From NCBI GenBank assembly GCA_018697195.1, contig CM031878.1, forward strand, positions 8,966,160 through 9,030,159: a stretch of 64,000 bases of DNA, read 5' to 3'. The position numbers and the translations under genes are program-made. This document shows, one piece after another, positions 34,389 to 49,300 of this stretch (the first letter of the stretch is position 1; each line of letters opens with the position of its first letter). The DNA is from Certhia americana. Taxonomy: Eukaryota; Chordata; Aves; Passeriformes; Certhiidae. The notes below the pieces were generated by a model. That model was not told where the DNA came from and made no database searches. It saw only the letters and a program-made list of their open reading frames with translations.

Positions 34389-37300
34389 CTAAGCAAAAGC
34401 ACAGAGGAAAAACACTCAGGATAGCACCCAAACTACAGAAAAAAACCCCCCCAGACTAAAACGTTTCTAGGAAATCTATAAAACTGAAAGCAATTTTCTG
34501 GAGGGTGTTCAGCTTTCACAAGAACGGAGGGACCTGTTGGAGCACAATCAGAGGAAACCACAAGAATTATCAGAGGGCTGGAGCACCTCTCCTACACAGA
34601 CTGGCTGAGAGAGTTGGAGTTGTTCAGCCTGGAGAAGAGAGAACTTTGGGGAGACTTTATAGCACCTTCCAGTACCTAAAGGGGGCTTATAAGAAAGATA
34701 GGGACAGACATTTTAATAGGGACTGCAATGCTTGGACAAGTGATAATGGTCTTAATCTAAAGGAGACCATATTCGGACTAGAAATGAAGAAGAAATTATT
34801 TTAGGAAGAAGGTGGTGAAGCACAGGATCAAGCTGGCCAGAGAGATGGTTAATGCCCCATCCCTGGAAACATCTGAGACTAGGTTGCACAGGGCTCTGAG
34901 CAATCTGGTCTAGTTGAAGACATCCTGGGTGATTGCAGGGGGTTTGGACTAGAAGATCTTTACAGGTCCTTCCAACCCCAAGCTTTCTGTAGTTCTGTCA
35001 TTCCTTCCTTAACCTAATTCCCTAGTTCTTTAAGTAACATTAGCTGATATTCAAGCTCAGTGAAAAAAGTAGAAGTGGAAACAAATTGTGCAGTGGTGGG
35101 GCTTCCTCTGCTTGAAGAGGTTGATCCAGCTTGCGGGAAAAACTTGCTCAAGGTGTCTCAGACACTGTACTAAAGCCTTCTCTGATGTTGCTTCTTGAAC
35201 TGCTCGATGTATTTACTACCATAGAGCTCAGATAACTTGTAAAATGAGAGATCTGTGTTTGGACACTAACAAACTGATCATGCAAACTCTTACAATTGGT
35301 ATCTATATTTTCTTACAGACAGTTTCATGAATATCAAAGCATCTATTCCTATAAATAAATGTGTGTAGCTGTATCAGTGACATTTGGGTAAGAAGATATT
35401 TATTTTTCATAACTGTGCCCTTTTTTTTGGTGTTGTATACATTTTTCTGCCTGTGTTTGTCTTTGCTGAAGCTCCACACGGTTCTGACTTTGTTGTTGTT
35501 ATTATTTTTGTCTGTTCAACCCTGCTAGACAAAACAGATGAACTCCTATCTAGTAATCCTTTTTATTTTCAAATTATGACAATAAACATGCCTCTAGCTA
35601 GGACACTTCCAAAATCCTAATTTATTACTTCCTCTTCCCATTCCTGGCAACCCTTCATTAAATGCAATGTAGCGTAGGACACTCAGGGAAAATAAATCAG
35701 GGAATTTCAAAACTTATTCAGCTGAGGGCAAGGTTTAGTTGACAGTTTACAAAAAACAGGAACTATTCCTCTGAGGGAAGAGACCTCACCTTTAATCATT
35801 TTATGAGAAACTGAGGATAGACAGTGAAGTACAAACTGGCTTACAAATTGTAACTGGCTTTCCCAGCTAGCATACAGTAAGAATTTTAATTCCTAGCCAC
35901 AGGATCCTGCTGGGGAGACTGCTTGGCAAATTTCTGGAGAGGGTTACTTACTCGTGGGCAGTAAGGATTCCTGCAATTGCTGTTTTAAGGAAACTGAACA
36001 GGTAGATACAGTGAAAAAGAGTAGGGCAGGGGTTTTACCCAAAGGACAAAATGGACCAAAAGGATGATTCACTTAACAGGGACTAGGAATAAGCTTTTTT
36101 TGTAGATAGCACATTTTGTTACAATATCCTGCAGGGTTCTCTTTTCCATGGTTGAAGATTCCTGTCATGTTTGGATACCAAACACTTGGCTAATGGTTTG
36201 AGCCAGCTTAGCATGTCTGGTGCTTCTGGGAGAGACTGCAGATGCTATACCAGGACAGACCAACTGCCCGACTTCTAATGTGTAAGTAGGGATAAAGATT
36301 TCCTTTTGGTCATATGTACAATTTTGCCTATGGTTGTGAAGAATCTCTTACCATTGCATTTTTCCCATGAACGGCACAATCCACATGGTATTTCAGCTGC
36401 CTGGGGTGCTTTGCAGTTTTCTGCACTAGTCAGAGAGTATTTTCTGCCCATGCACTCCAAGGCATGCATCTTGCAAACAGTTAAAGGTGTGCTTCTCCTG
36501 GTTCTTTGATCTGTAGCACAGGTATCCAGGGAAGGACTGAAAACAAAAGCAGTGCTTTATTTTGGTAACTCTTAAAAAGAGCTGAGGCAGTGGAAAACAT
36601 TCAGAGTCTAGTTACAACTTCTCTGTTCACTTAAGTATGTCCTAAGAGTGCAGCAAAGAACTCAAGACATAGACATACGAACAGTACAGACTTCTTCCTT
36701 TTCCACAGGATGCTGTACCTCAGCAGAATCAAGATCTGTCCCATCTGAAGGAGAGGAATAATACCATCTTTTTGCCATGAGCTCAGCAGCAGTGAGAGAC
36801 TTTAGTTAAAAATATTTCAGATCTCAATTATTCTCTAATTTACACCACATGCATGAATGTAAGTACATATACAGAAAACATTTCTTATACATATATGATG
36901 TATACAAACATGTGCATATAAGATTTTATAAGTATTTCTTAATTTTAAGGTTTTCAAATATACTTTGAGATTTTTATTCTACTGTCTTTTAAAATGCTCA
37001 GCTTTTACTAAATAATATCTTATAATCAACCATCAGAAACCAAAGATATTTCTGGAAATACACATAAATCTCCCCAGAAATTTTAAGAAAAGAATTACCC
37101 AGAAAAATTGCTTATTTCTTGAAATGTGGATAGAGCTCTAACACCCACATAAATGAGCTTTTAAAACTGATAATAACAATTCTTGTACAACCTTAAACAG
37201 TGTTTGCTTTGGGGACAGTTCCAGGAAGTTGCCACCATTTGTGTTTCATGCTCAGAGTGTAGGAGGGGAGCAAAAAAACCCTTCCATTATTTCAATTCCA

Positions 37301-40300
37301 GGAAGTTGTCATTATTTGTGTTTCATGTTCCAAGTGTAGGAGGGGAGGAAAAAAAACCCTTTCCATTACTTCTGAGTTTTAATCTCGAACTCCTAGCTTC
37401 TCCACTTGTTCTCAATGCAATCAGCAGTATTTGTGTGGAATGAACAAAAGAGTGACTATCTGGAGCAGAGCATGCCTGTGCTCTCCTGGATGCACTTTAC
37501 AGCCACAGATAAGGGGCTTCACAGGGAACCAGAGAGCTGAGATAGGCTCCCAGGGGATGGAGAGCTTTGAATTCAGCCCCAAAGCCTAATTTTCAGCACA
37601 GCTCCTTATTTTAAGCTCACAAACATTTCCACTGAAACTTTTGGTGTCTAATAGGCCAGTTCTGAATAGCAATCTCAGCTAAACAGGTGCTTGGTGGGAA
37701 CAAGAGGCTGATGAGGTACAGGCAAACAGCCCTAATGAGGAACAGGCAAATGTCCCTAACAAGCTTCATGAGGCTGACTGGAGGGAAGGGGAATGCCTGC
37801 AGGAAGAGAGAGGAAAGTCTAGTAAGAATGCCAGAACTCAAACCTTGCTGACTTAATGGCCAGGCATTAAGGTAACGTTCCTTTCTTTTTCTTTTTTCTT
37901 TTCTTCTTCTTTTTTCCCTGTGAATTAGGAAGTGGGTTTTGATCTGTAAGGCACTAAGGAAAAGAACGTTCTCCAAGCTGTGAGAATGGTTCTTAAAAAG
38001 ATTATTTTGAAGCTTTTTAAAAGAGCTAGCTTTACGGAAATTTTAAAATATCTTTAGGGTATTTAAATTTAAATTATCTTTAGTATCTTTAGGGTATTTA
38101 AAATATAACATGGGCTTCATTAATTGAGCCTGAAAATTTGGTGCATCTACCTGTGACCAAATATTTTTTTATTAACTGTATCATATCATCCACTTAGGGT
38201 AGCATCCTCAACCACTACAGATCCCTTAACTGCTGTGCTGGGGAAGTAATGACAGCTACTAATTCCCTAGTAAAGTTTGTTGCATGAATTTACCCTAATC
38301 CTCCTTTGTTAACATAAAGAATGAGGTTAGCCCTCTTATTCTGAGGCACAAGAGAACAGATCAAGGGATATACAGCAGCAGGCACATGATAAAGGAAACA
38401 GGTGCATTTGTGTGCATTGTACTGTCTGGTCATCTGGCTGCAGAGTCTCTAAGATAGTGGAGCCCTGATTTTTATGTGAAAGTTATCTTTACAGACAGAA
38501 GTATAAGTAAAACTTAAAGAACAGTGTGTTCCAGGGAAAGAAATTGTATTTAATCTGTAATTAAATTTTTTATTATATTTAAAATTGTTCAGATGTCTTC
38601 TTTATTTGCTTAAGTGATAAATCTCAATATCTGAGTCTTGAAGTCAAAATCTTTCAGAGAAGGCAGCTTTAGTAACTTAAAAAATTAAGATCAGACTCCT
38701 GCACTAATCCATCTGCTTTGCACCACTTTAGCAACACCCAAAAGAGGAAAGGGAGCTGATCTAGCCAGCTACCAAAGTTTGAACACAGGAGTTCAGGGAC
38801 CATACTGCCAAACTCTCACTGGAGTTCAATGCCTCACACTATCTTGAGAGTGATTTACATATTTGCTACAGCTGGCTCAGCAGAAGAAACTCAGTGAAAA
38901 TCAACACGTTAAGATGCATAAGGAAAAGGATAGAGAATCTTTACTCATAAGAGAAATTAATAATTTGCACTCATTGCTGAGAAAGGATATTTCCCAGGAC
39001 TGGGAACATCACAGCAGTGAAATAAAAATTATTAGAAGCAAGGAATAATCCTTGTGTAAAATGAATGTGAAAAATTCAATACTTTTTACCTGAAAAAAAT
39101 AAGAACAATATTTTACTAAAATACATATTGTGAGAAATTAAACAATATTTATTAAGTCCATAAATACCTTCTCTCCCTTTCACCTGCAATAAGAAGTAGG
39201 AAACTTTCAGTGAAGTGAAAAATTCATCATGCTGGTAATGATTTTAACTTCCTGCAACTACATTTGAGATGAGAAGTTTTAATGTAACACAGTCCAAGAA
39301 CTCTCAGGAAAGACATAGGTACTTTGCAACAAATTTGAAGAAAAAAAAGAGGGGATAGTACTTAAAAATCATGAAATCTCATGTTTCACTGTGGAGATAG
39401 ATCTTAGCTACTGGAGGCTGAGGTTCCATCTGCATCGACAAGCCGTGCTCTGGCCCCTTCTGTGTGTTGGGGACAATTTACACAGAGTAGCTGGTGTCCC
39501 TCTTTGCTCCAGAAGATGGGGACTACATCAGACTGAAATGGTCTCTGATCCTGGTCATTCTGAGCTGAGTCTGGGAATCATACAGGAGCTGGCCCTCATC
39601 AAAGTTCTACCAGGAGCTGCTACAGCAATTTAGCAGCTCTGGTGCCTAGGGATTATTCCCTTGCTCTCATTGATGAGGACAGATGTAGCCTAAGGCACCC
39701 TACCACGAGGGACAAATTATCAGCCTGTTCTAGGGTTCTTGTGCTGTTATGGTCAGTCTCTGTAGCTAGTCTCTTGGAAAGTGGAAGGACGGAGGATAGG
39801 TCTGAAACCAGTTAATTCTGCTCTCTGAGGAAAGATCGGACCAAGATTTGCTTACATGCTTTACTCCTACTGCCTTATAACAGGCTGGAAGATTAGTCTG
39901 CTTTGACAGCTGATGATTTATCCTTCTATCATTAGATGAATTATTTCAAGACAGTGAAACGATGGCATGAGGTAACAGGAATGACTGTTATCTATATTCT
40001 TGTCATTTTGAATATAATTGTAAAAAAGAGAGAAACAGGCAAGTAGCAGATTAATTACAAACGAAGCTTCAATACATAACTAAATATAATTATTTTAACC
40101 TCTAAGGTTACTGGGACTCTGTCCATGGCCTTCCCTACCTCTGACTCCCCTTGTATTCTGTGTAACTGACCTCAACACATAGATAAACCAAAAAAGGAGT
40201 TGCTGACCCTTTTAAATAAATTGAGGAAAAAAAAAAAAAAAAAAGGCTATTTAAAGCATTTAGGTGTTTAAGGGTAGGAATAACATTAGATTGCAGAGCT

Positions 40301-43300
40301 ACTACAACCTGGCACTTACCTTTGCACACAAGACAATGGCCTCAAACCCTAGAGAACTACCCAGTGGATCTGCATCTGAACTAAGCTCACCAATTTTAAT
40401 TTTGAGATGTTCAGAGTGCTGATCTTGTCTCAAAATCATTGTCATCATGCAGAGCATTCTTGGTCTATGTGCCTGATGGGAAGTACTCATGGTCCACTGG
40501 AAGTTCTACCTTGAAATCACTTGAGATGTCTTCAGTATCTTCCTCCTACTACACATGGGTAAGACATATTGGTCTGTTATCCTGAAGCTTCCAAACTGCT
40601 CAGTTCAGTCACATTAACCTGGCCAGACTTCATATCTAGAGTTCGCACCCACTTTACAGGAGTGACTTGATAGGAGATGTGATCTGATCTACGCAAACCA
40701 GCCCAGATGTTGGAGTGCTGAACTCTTTGGCACATCTGTTTATCAGTACCATTTGGTCTCAGGTGTCTTCTTGTTACTCCTGTGTTTTGGTTCTCTTACT
40801 TTTGTGTCTCTCAAAGAGAGGCTTTCTCATTTCCTTACATTATTTCTTTTGCATTGCTTTTTGCAGAATATAGGCTTAGATCAAACAGGAAATCGAAAAC
40901 TCTAATCTGCAAGTTATGAAGTCAGGAAAAGTGACATGATTGGTCTGTGAAAATGACTGTGTAAATATGAGATGAAATTAGATTACTGTGCCTTTCATAA
41001 CCCCCTAGTCTCTCAGCAGTGAAAAGAAATCTGCTTTATTTCACTAGCTTATCGCTTTGATGGTTTGTGTCCCAAAGGCCTTTGTTTTTAACTTTTCCTC
41101 AATCCTCTAAATCTTGAAAATATAATTTTCTCTTTTTTATCTACTTTACAGATCAAGCAAAATTATGCCTTCACCTTCTGTCATCCAACCAACTTCCAGC
41201 ACTGATAAAACCCACTGACAGTTCTGACAAGGCAGGTAAGTGATGAAGAGAATATCGATTGACGTGTAAAGCAAACCAAGAACAATGTCTCTTCCTCATG
41301 TAAGTAAATTTCTGTCATAGACTGAAAACTTAAGAAATGTAATTAGTCTTGAATAAAGTGAGAATCTAATAGCCAAATTGAGCCTGAACTTACCCACACT
41401 CATAGGGCATTTTGCACACACATTGTGACTGATCTACTTTCTCCCATGGCTGACATTTAGGCTCTGTCACTTCTGTTTTCACACTGGGCACTGAAGTAGA
41501 AGAACACAGAGATATTAAGGGTCACAAAAACAAGGGCTGCTGGGCGTCCACTCTGAAATTATCAGTTGAGTTTAAAAGGCACTGAATTATATCGTTATGA
41601 CAAAAAGTCACATCCTACACAGTCATTAAAAGTATCTGCTACAGGGAAGTAATCAACAGTATTAAAAAGATATGATACACTTTGCAAAGTTACTGTTCAG
41701 TAATTTATCCATGGGTCACCAGCCAGATGGAAAGAGACAAGTACTATGTTAAAGTTTAAACATTCATCTCATTTCTGCAGCAGTTATTTGTTTCTGCTAA
41801 ATTTAGCACTGCTGAATCATAGCTGGGAACAGTTTTGTCTTTAGGTTTCAGAATTATTGACTTCACTGTTGTCTCTAGAAAAACCCCTATGTGAACCCAA
41901 ATATATTTATATGCTGACAGTAATGAAAACTACAAGTTCCGTCATCAGTACTCAGTTTGTGCCAGCTTTTAAATTAAAAATAATAGTAATTATTGGGAAA
42001 TTTTCATGATTGAAGATGTACCATTCTTTAATGGTAATTCTCTAAGTAGAGAGTTGTACTCTAAATTTTGCTAAACATTTCTTTGTAGGTTTCTGTAGAA
42101 TGTTAACAGCAAGACATGGCTAAATCCATATGGACACAATTTCTAAGTAGGTTTTATCCTGATTTTTTTTTTTTCAGAATGTGTGTCTACCAGCATGAAA
42201 ATTTAGTACTCTGGATTGTTGCCTTTTCTAAAAAAATATAATAATATAAAATAATATAATAATATAAAATAACACTTCCTATGCAAAATAGAAAAATTAC
42301 CAGAGAAGAAGAAAAAAAAAAAGAAAAGAGAAAATAAGAGTTTCATTACAACATGGCAAGCATAACCCTGTCTTCCTGCAGAGGGGAAATTTTCACCAAA
42401 AATCACTGCATTTTCTTCATCCCCTGGGTAGTTGGTTGCATAGTGACTGAGCACTCCCATCCAGACATATGTATACCACTGTGTCTGTGAGTACTTATCT
42501 TCATATTTTTTACCCTTCATATCTCATACTCCTTGAGTTTTTAACTGTTATTAATCCAATTGTTGCCCTTTATTTTTTAAACTTTTATACTAATATAAAA
42601 GGACTGAAGTCAAGCACAAGCGGTTTCTTTGTTTCTGATATAAGCATTTGAAGCTTTCCAATTATTGCTGGAATTTGAGAACATGATTTTAGCAAACAAA
42701 CCAAAACCCAAATGAAAATCAGTCACTGACGCTAAGCCTAAGTAACTGGTAACAGCAGTTCAGTACTGCTACTCTGGAAGTTTAGCAGCAGCAGCTTTGT
42801 TATTCCTTTAGAAATCACTACACTTCCTATTGATGTGTTTATAACAGCAGATGACTTACACCAGGAAACTCACAGGAATGCTGTCTCTTGAAATCTAGGC
42901 CTGACTGTCACCTTCCTCTTTCTGCAGCTGAGGCCACATCAGCAGCATTGGCTGATAAGCAGAGGACAGAAAAAAATGTAGGAGATGTGCTTAGTCTCCT
43001 GCAGCAGTGGCTGTTGTCCCCAGTCAAGGGTCTCCCCGGGTGAGTATCTGGGAGCTCAGGTGAATATGTGGCAGGCTTGAAGCACAAGCTGCTTGGGTCC
43101 CTCTGTGTCACTGATCAGCCTCACAGCAGTGCTCAAGAGAAATTCTTGTCTATCTTCCACAGTGGGAAAAGATGACTTAGAGCTGCTTGAAGTTATAGCT
43201 TATTTCCCTTTCAGCCACTGCCTGCCCATATCAAACTAGAGCTTAAACAGCATGAACTTAAAGGAGCACTTTCCCATTGCTTCCAGTTCCTGGATATTTA

Positions 43301-46300
43301 TTTCATATCAACTGTCTAACTGCCAGATCAGCAAAAGCAACCACTCAACCCTGTTTTGCTCTGTCAAAAGAAGCTCTGGTGCACTGAACAGCTTCCAGAC
43401 AGAAAAACTCTAAGGTGTAATCCATATGGTACTAGCGTTATACAATGTGTGAAAAGTGAAACATATTTGGGTGGCAGAATAGACAGCATAAATCCCAGGA
43501 AATCTCTTAAAATAGTTAGGGACAACACTTGTTAGCAATAGGGAAGTGGAAAGAAAAAGCCTTAATGAAATTTCAATGAAGTGCTTTCAGGCATCTTGTC
43601 GGAACAGACCACAGAAAACACACACACGTTTCTGTGCTTCTTGCTGGTGATGTAACTATGGCTTCTCTATCACTGTCTCAGCAATAGCTCTGTATATATC
43701 TAAACTACATAGGGCCTAGTTAGAAAGAAACTCCAAGAAAGAAACTCCTGCATTGTACTTGAGGACTGCAGTGGCTTACCTGGTATTTTGCACTGGATAG
43801 TCTTCACATCAGGAGACCACCTGAGGCTGGGCTCACACAAAATGGAGTGTGCCCCTTCCAAGTGCATGCCGTCTGGACAAGACAGAGTTATTCTCTCACC
43901 AATCTCATACACAGGTTTCCATGGCTCTCCTTGCAAACCCCCCTCCAGGTCAGGCAGGAGACAAGCAGTTTCTGTGGATTGAAGCATTTGAGAGAGCCAC
44001 AGCAAATCAGTGGATTGCATAAAGCAGTCATGTAGTTTATTTTCTCAAAAATTCCTTAAAAAATTGAACCGTGAGGTTAGATGATTTTTCTGTAGAAACA
44101 TATCAGTCAGGATATTAACTCATCACAGCAGCCAAACATGTGAAACAAAGGACACAGAGACAGTATCTTCTCCTGCTGCCTGCAGGTGCAGCCCTAGCTG
44201 TATGAGGGCTTCCCTGTCCTTAGGACCCATGTTTCTGTTGGAAACAGCTTCCTAGCAGAGGTATATCACACGTATGGGACCCTGGGAGAACATGTCCTGG
44301 TACACACAAGGATGCCTTTAAACAGTGTGGGCTAGCATTCGTGGGCAGTCAGTCCTGCCTGAGAGGAGGAAAGGAAGCTATTATACTGCAGTGTTGAAAA
44401 TTCTCATGGCTCTTGCATATAGCCCTAGGGCTGAAGTATGCAACAAGGCTTGTTTCCACAGGAAGTAACTCCTGGGCTGGAATTCAGTCTCCCTCAGTTC
44501 CAGCCTCCCTTAAAACTAGATTTTATGGGTGTGTTTCTAATTCTGCATTACAATATCTGGACTCACAATAGAAGGCAATTTAGACCTGATTATGTCTAGG
44601 GAACTGGGAAATACAGATGTGTCTTTTCTCCCCATTGTAGCTGGAAAGCAGATGCTCTGAGATGTTCCATTGGAATTCAGAAATGGAGCTGTAGTTCAAA
44701 CCAAGAATCAGCTAGACGTACCCTGGCAATATCTCTCTCCAACTTGCCACTGTAAATTATTGCGACACTTAGCAACAGGATCACCAACAAGAGAATATCC
44801 ATGTTTGCATGCATAAACAATGTTTTTCCCAACAGGGTATGAGTTTTCATCATTCTGAAAGAAAATGAACAGGTAAAATTTTAGATATAAAATATAAGAA
44901 CTACCAGCAGTACTGAATTCTTTGATTCCAGAGCGCAGTAGCTGAGGACACTGAGAAGTATTATTGCTACTCTACAATGCAGTGATGAGGGAGTCTGGAA
45001 TACTGGGGACAATCCTGGTTATCAAGTAACTAAATGTGATCAAAACAGGTATAGAACAGTTCTCTCCTGATGGTGTATAAACAAACTGCAAATATGTCTG
45101 TTAGCAAACATTAGCAGCGCAGGATAAGATCTTGAACATCCCTGGGTTGGGGAGAGATCAGTGGAGATTACACGGCTTTGCCAATTTTTAGGATGGCATG
45201 TTATCAAGTTTCTAAAGGTTAATATGGTGGATTGAAGACAAGTTTTTCTCATTTTATATCTCACTGTCTTCTAAGGAGAGATCTTACAAAAAATTGAAAC
45301 TACTCTATGAATTGTAGGGTTTTACCTTTAGTTTGTAAAACAAAAATATCAATGTAGAAGACAACTATTGATTACAAATAAAAAAAAAAGGAGTCACTAG
45401 CAAAAGAGGGAGGGCAAGATTTTGGATCTTGCCGTAGGTTTGCAGTTGTGCAGAGGCAGCTAATGAATTTTGAGCTAATCCTTTTATCTATTTATTGACC
45501 AAAGAGACTTATGACAGCCTGATAACATGAAGAAGGCATAATCCATTCCTCCAAGGGAGGAATTAGTCTCCCTTGTCCAATAGACCTAAGCTATGGTGAG
45601 CCAAGAACCTTGCCAAGTCTTCATCTCACCAGAGAAAGTAGAATAGTGAGTTACAGAGTAAAGATTTCTAAAATATGTTCATAATCACGCTGTGGACTTC
45701 CTGGATGACTGAGCATTTTTTTTCTCTCTAGTTTGTTGTGATTTTATATGTAATCCACGTGGCTCAGTAAATTTTTAATACTTATATGGAATAAAGGACA
45801 AGTAGATGACTTTTCCCTGTCAGTACCATGGTCCAGAGAAGTAAAGATCTTTTTCTGGTTTTGAGGGTGGGGCTTTTTTTGTTTTTTCTAACTTTTAGTT
45901 TAAAGTTTTGGATACTCTCATGTAAACTTCAGACAGTGAAAAATGCTGCAAGAGTGGCTATTCACCAGGTGGAATACTAAGCTTGCCAAGAGAAATACAA
46001 ATTTGCAAGTGAAAATCTATATTAACTGTAGAAAAGACATTACAGGTAGGGATAGAACAGATGACAGCAATAGAAATAACTTACTTGAACAAATCCATTT
46101 TCTAAGAGAGGAGGAGGTGAACAAAATTCTGTAGGATTTAGGGATAAATCAAAACAGTGTGGTTCAATCAAGCTATGAAGCAAACAAAAGTACAGTTTAG
46201 TTTGAATTTAGTCTTTTTCCCTTTCAAAATGCTATACTTCTCAGTGAAGCCCATTTCCAAGACTCTCATGCTTACATTTACATCATGATTATATTGCAAT

Positions 46301-49300
46301 CAGGCACTGCCAGCCTATCCAAGAGAGTGGTAAATAGAATGCTGTCAAGTTTACTGGCTTTTACCCCTTTTTCTAGCCTTATCTTCTATGACATTCACAG
46401 CTTCTGAATTTCATTTTCTTTTGACTTAAATATTAAAGCTCAGTAAGTAATCTCCTTGAATTCAATAGTTTATGCACCCCTCTGAAACAAATTTTTAAAT
46501 CTTCCAGCAGTTGTGTCCAAGTGTTTTTTATTACTTACCGAAGATACTGCAACTCTTCATCTTTGCATGCTTTGCTTTCATGCTGCTCTCCTAGGCAGGC
46601 CTTCCCACCACCACGTGGGGAGGGGTTGTTGCAGGTTCGACTCCTTGATTTCCTTCCCCCTGAACAGGGACTCCAGGAAGACCAGCAGCTCCAGTGTCCA
46701 TCAACAATGCCTGTGCCACATTTAGGAATATCTGGTTTAATGTGAAAACTACTCTCTTTAAACCATGCTCTCTTTAAAGCATTCCCTCTGAGAGGTTTAA
46801 AGGCACAGGCTGTTCAAAGCTAGAGATGGACCCAAACGTGCCCTTACAGAAAATTCCAGATTGCAATAATCTAATCTTCCATCTTTCCCCAACTTTGACA
46901 TAGGTATAATTCCACAGAGGCTATATATTATTATGAGAGAACATAAAAATAGCTATCAGCTATTACAAATTATAAAATGAAAAAGTAAAATTTTTTAAGT
47001 CATTGATAATTAATTTAGGATATGTACTTACTTACAGATGATTTTTTAAGAAGTTAGTATTGTCCACTGTATCTAACACTAATAATAAAACCTAAGGAGT
47101 GTTTAGACATGCTAAACAAAGACACAGGCTTGGCTAGATGCTCCTCATGCTGTTTGTTTGCAATGATATCTCACTCCTGCAGCCACTGCATGGATGTGCA
47201 GTGGGACAGACAGACTCTGGAAGCAGGAGAACACATTTTTCCACTTCTAAATTCTCACAGGTTTAAAGAGTGCTGACCTGCCTGATCTTGCACGAGAGTT
47301 CCCAGCTCACAAGCTGCTCCAAAGGTGTAAGGCTTGCAGTAACACACACACTGTGTTCCTTCCACGGCTGCCTCGCCACCATTCTGGCAAGGCTGACATT
47401 TGCAGGGATCATTTTCAGCCATATATTCTTCAATGGCTTGTTTTAGGTAATGCTTTTTGACTGAGGAGCAGGGCACTTCCTTTACCAGCTCATATAATGG
47501 TGTTAGCTACACACAGGAGGAAAATATGCATATTAAATAGTTATGACTGGAATATAAGCGTTTATAAACACATTTCATCATGCCAAACAATTTGTGACAT
47601 ATGCTTCTGCACATGGGAGTTAGCACATTAGATGCTCTAATTTGCCAATTAGCTAAAATCTTATGTTGGTATTTAATATTAGCCTTTTTATGAAAAGCCA
47701 GTTCTGCTTAAAAGCATCCTTTAAAGCTACTGGTATATCAGTCATATTTAAATGTATTTGACATATGAGAATACAGGTGAGATAAAAGTATAATACAGAC
47801 CACCAATGTACAGTAACTTGAATTCTCACCCGGATGCTCCCAGCATTAAAAAAAAAAAAAAAAAAAGGACATTTAAAGAGCCCACTAAGGCATTTCATTA
47901 AACAGTGATCAAAGGTAACAAAATTGAAAATATTTTGCGATCAAATTGATTACTTAATAACATATTTTACATTTAGCTGAAAAATTCCTAACAAAAATAT
48001 TTGGGGTTTATACCATTCTTGAGTACATAGGCAGTTCCCAAAAGGGACATAGACAAGGTAGCAGTGAATGTGAATAAGGCCATGCCCAGGTCTGAAGTGC
48101 CCGACTTGAAGAATCTTCTGCATACAAAGTGAAGGAGGAGAGATAAAAGCGATATGCAGAAGTTGGCAGTGAAGTGAAAGCCACATGGACATGTACATAT
48201 GCATTTTGGCAAAGGGGCTTTCTCAAATCTGGTCATTCTCCAATGCTAATATGACCCTCTGTTCCTAACCAGAACTCCACTAAAGTCACTGGTGGCTAGT
48301 GTTGACCTGTCAATGAACTTAGATTTGTGATGCACCTGATCACATTAGCTTCACAGCATTTTCTTCCTGTGCAATTTCCTTTTTTACAGTGATCTGAAAA
48401 CAAAATGAGTGTAGATCACAGCATGATTAATCACAATCTGTAGCTTAATAATTTCTCCCCTAGAGGTGATCCCATTTGCTCACTTCTGCTTCAGGAAAAT
48501 AGCCTTACCCTTTTTCTAATTACTCTGGGATGGTCCGTCACTGATGCAGCCCACAAGGTGTACATCCGACTGTTCCCAGCAGGATTATCCAGGTCTAGAT
48601 AACTAAGGCCAGCAATAGCACCTGGGCTTCCTCCTTCTATGTAAGGATCTCCTTTAATTTTATTGCCGCTGCTTCCTGAAGATTCAGGATAGGAAATACA
48701 TAAAATGTAAACATTGCTATGTTTACAAATAGAAATAGAAACAATACACACAAATACTCTGCTAGCAAGTAGTGAAAGGACTCACTGGTGCAGTTCAGCC
48801 ACCTGTGCTTGGATCAAGAGCTTCTACACTGATCATATATAGGAGTTATCTGTTTTTCCAGGTGTCTTGGCAGCTCTAACTTAGGGCATCCAGAAAAGCA
48901 GTATTTACTGGGAAAGCATTAGCAATAACTGACAAGTGAGCCTTTTAAACCAGACACTTGATATCTGGGTTCAGCATGTTAGGACAGAATTCATTAAAGT
49001 TATCAAAAAACCTGCTCCTCATGAGATGCATGAGATGATAGCATGAGATGAGAGATGGATACATGACAACTGTGTGAGTCATCACTGAACATTTACCTGA
49101 AGAACTCAGTAACAGTTCATCCAGTTTGGTGCATTCCTTCTTCTTCTTTTTCACAATGAGTGCATTCCAGCCTGATGAGGTACATTTGTACAACTCTGTT
49201 ATGCTGACACCTGCAGGTAATCCATCCATTAACAATATTGTACACAGAAAGCGTGTTGGATTCACTTCTGAGTTTCCCACTGGCTAGAGAGTTCATGAGA

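Larger units (their letters stand above)
36537..41393 (-). other. Large C7 intron with tandem duplication and poly(A) run
   Basis: It contains the 77-bp tandem duplication at 37219-37373, an 18-A run at 40227-40244, direct repeats of atctttagggtatttaaa at about 38050-38105, and otherwise AT-rich DNA. I see no further FIM-like exon. Confidence 0.7.

Noticed and set aside
42908..43111. 67-codon minus-strand frame in a C7 intron
   Set aside because: No resemblance to a FIM or CCP exon; neighbouring C7 exons already join in phase without it.
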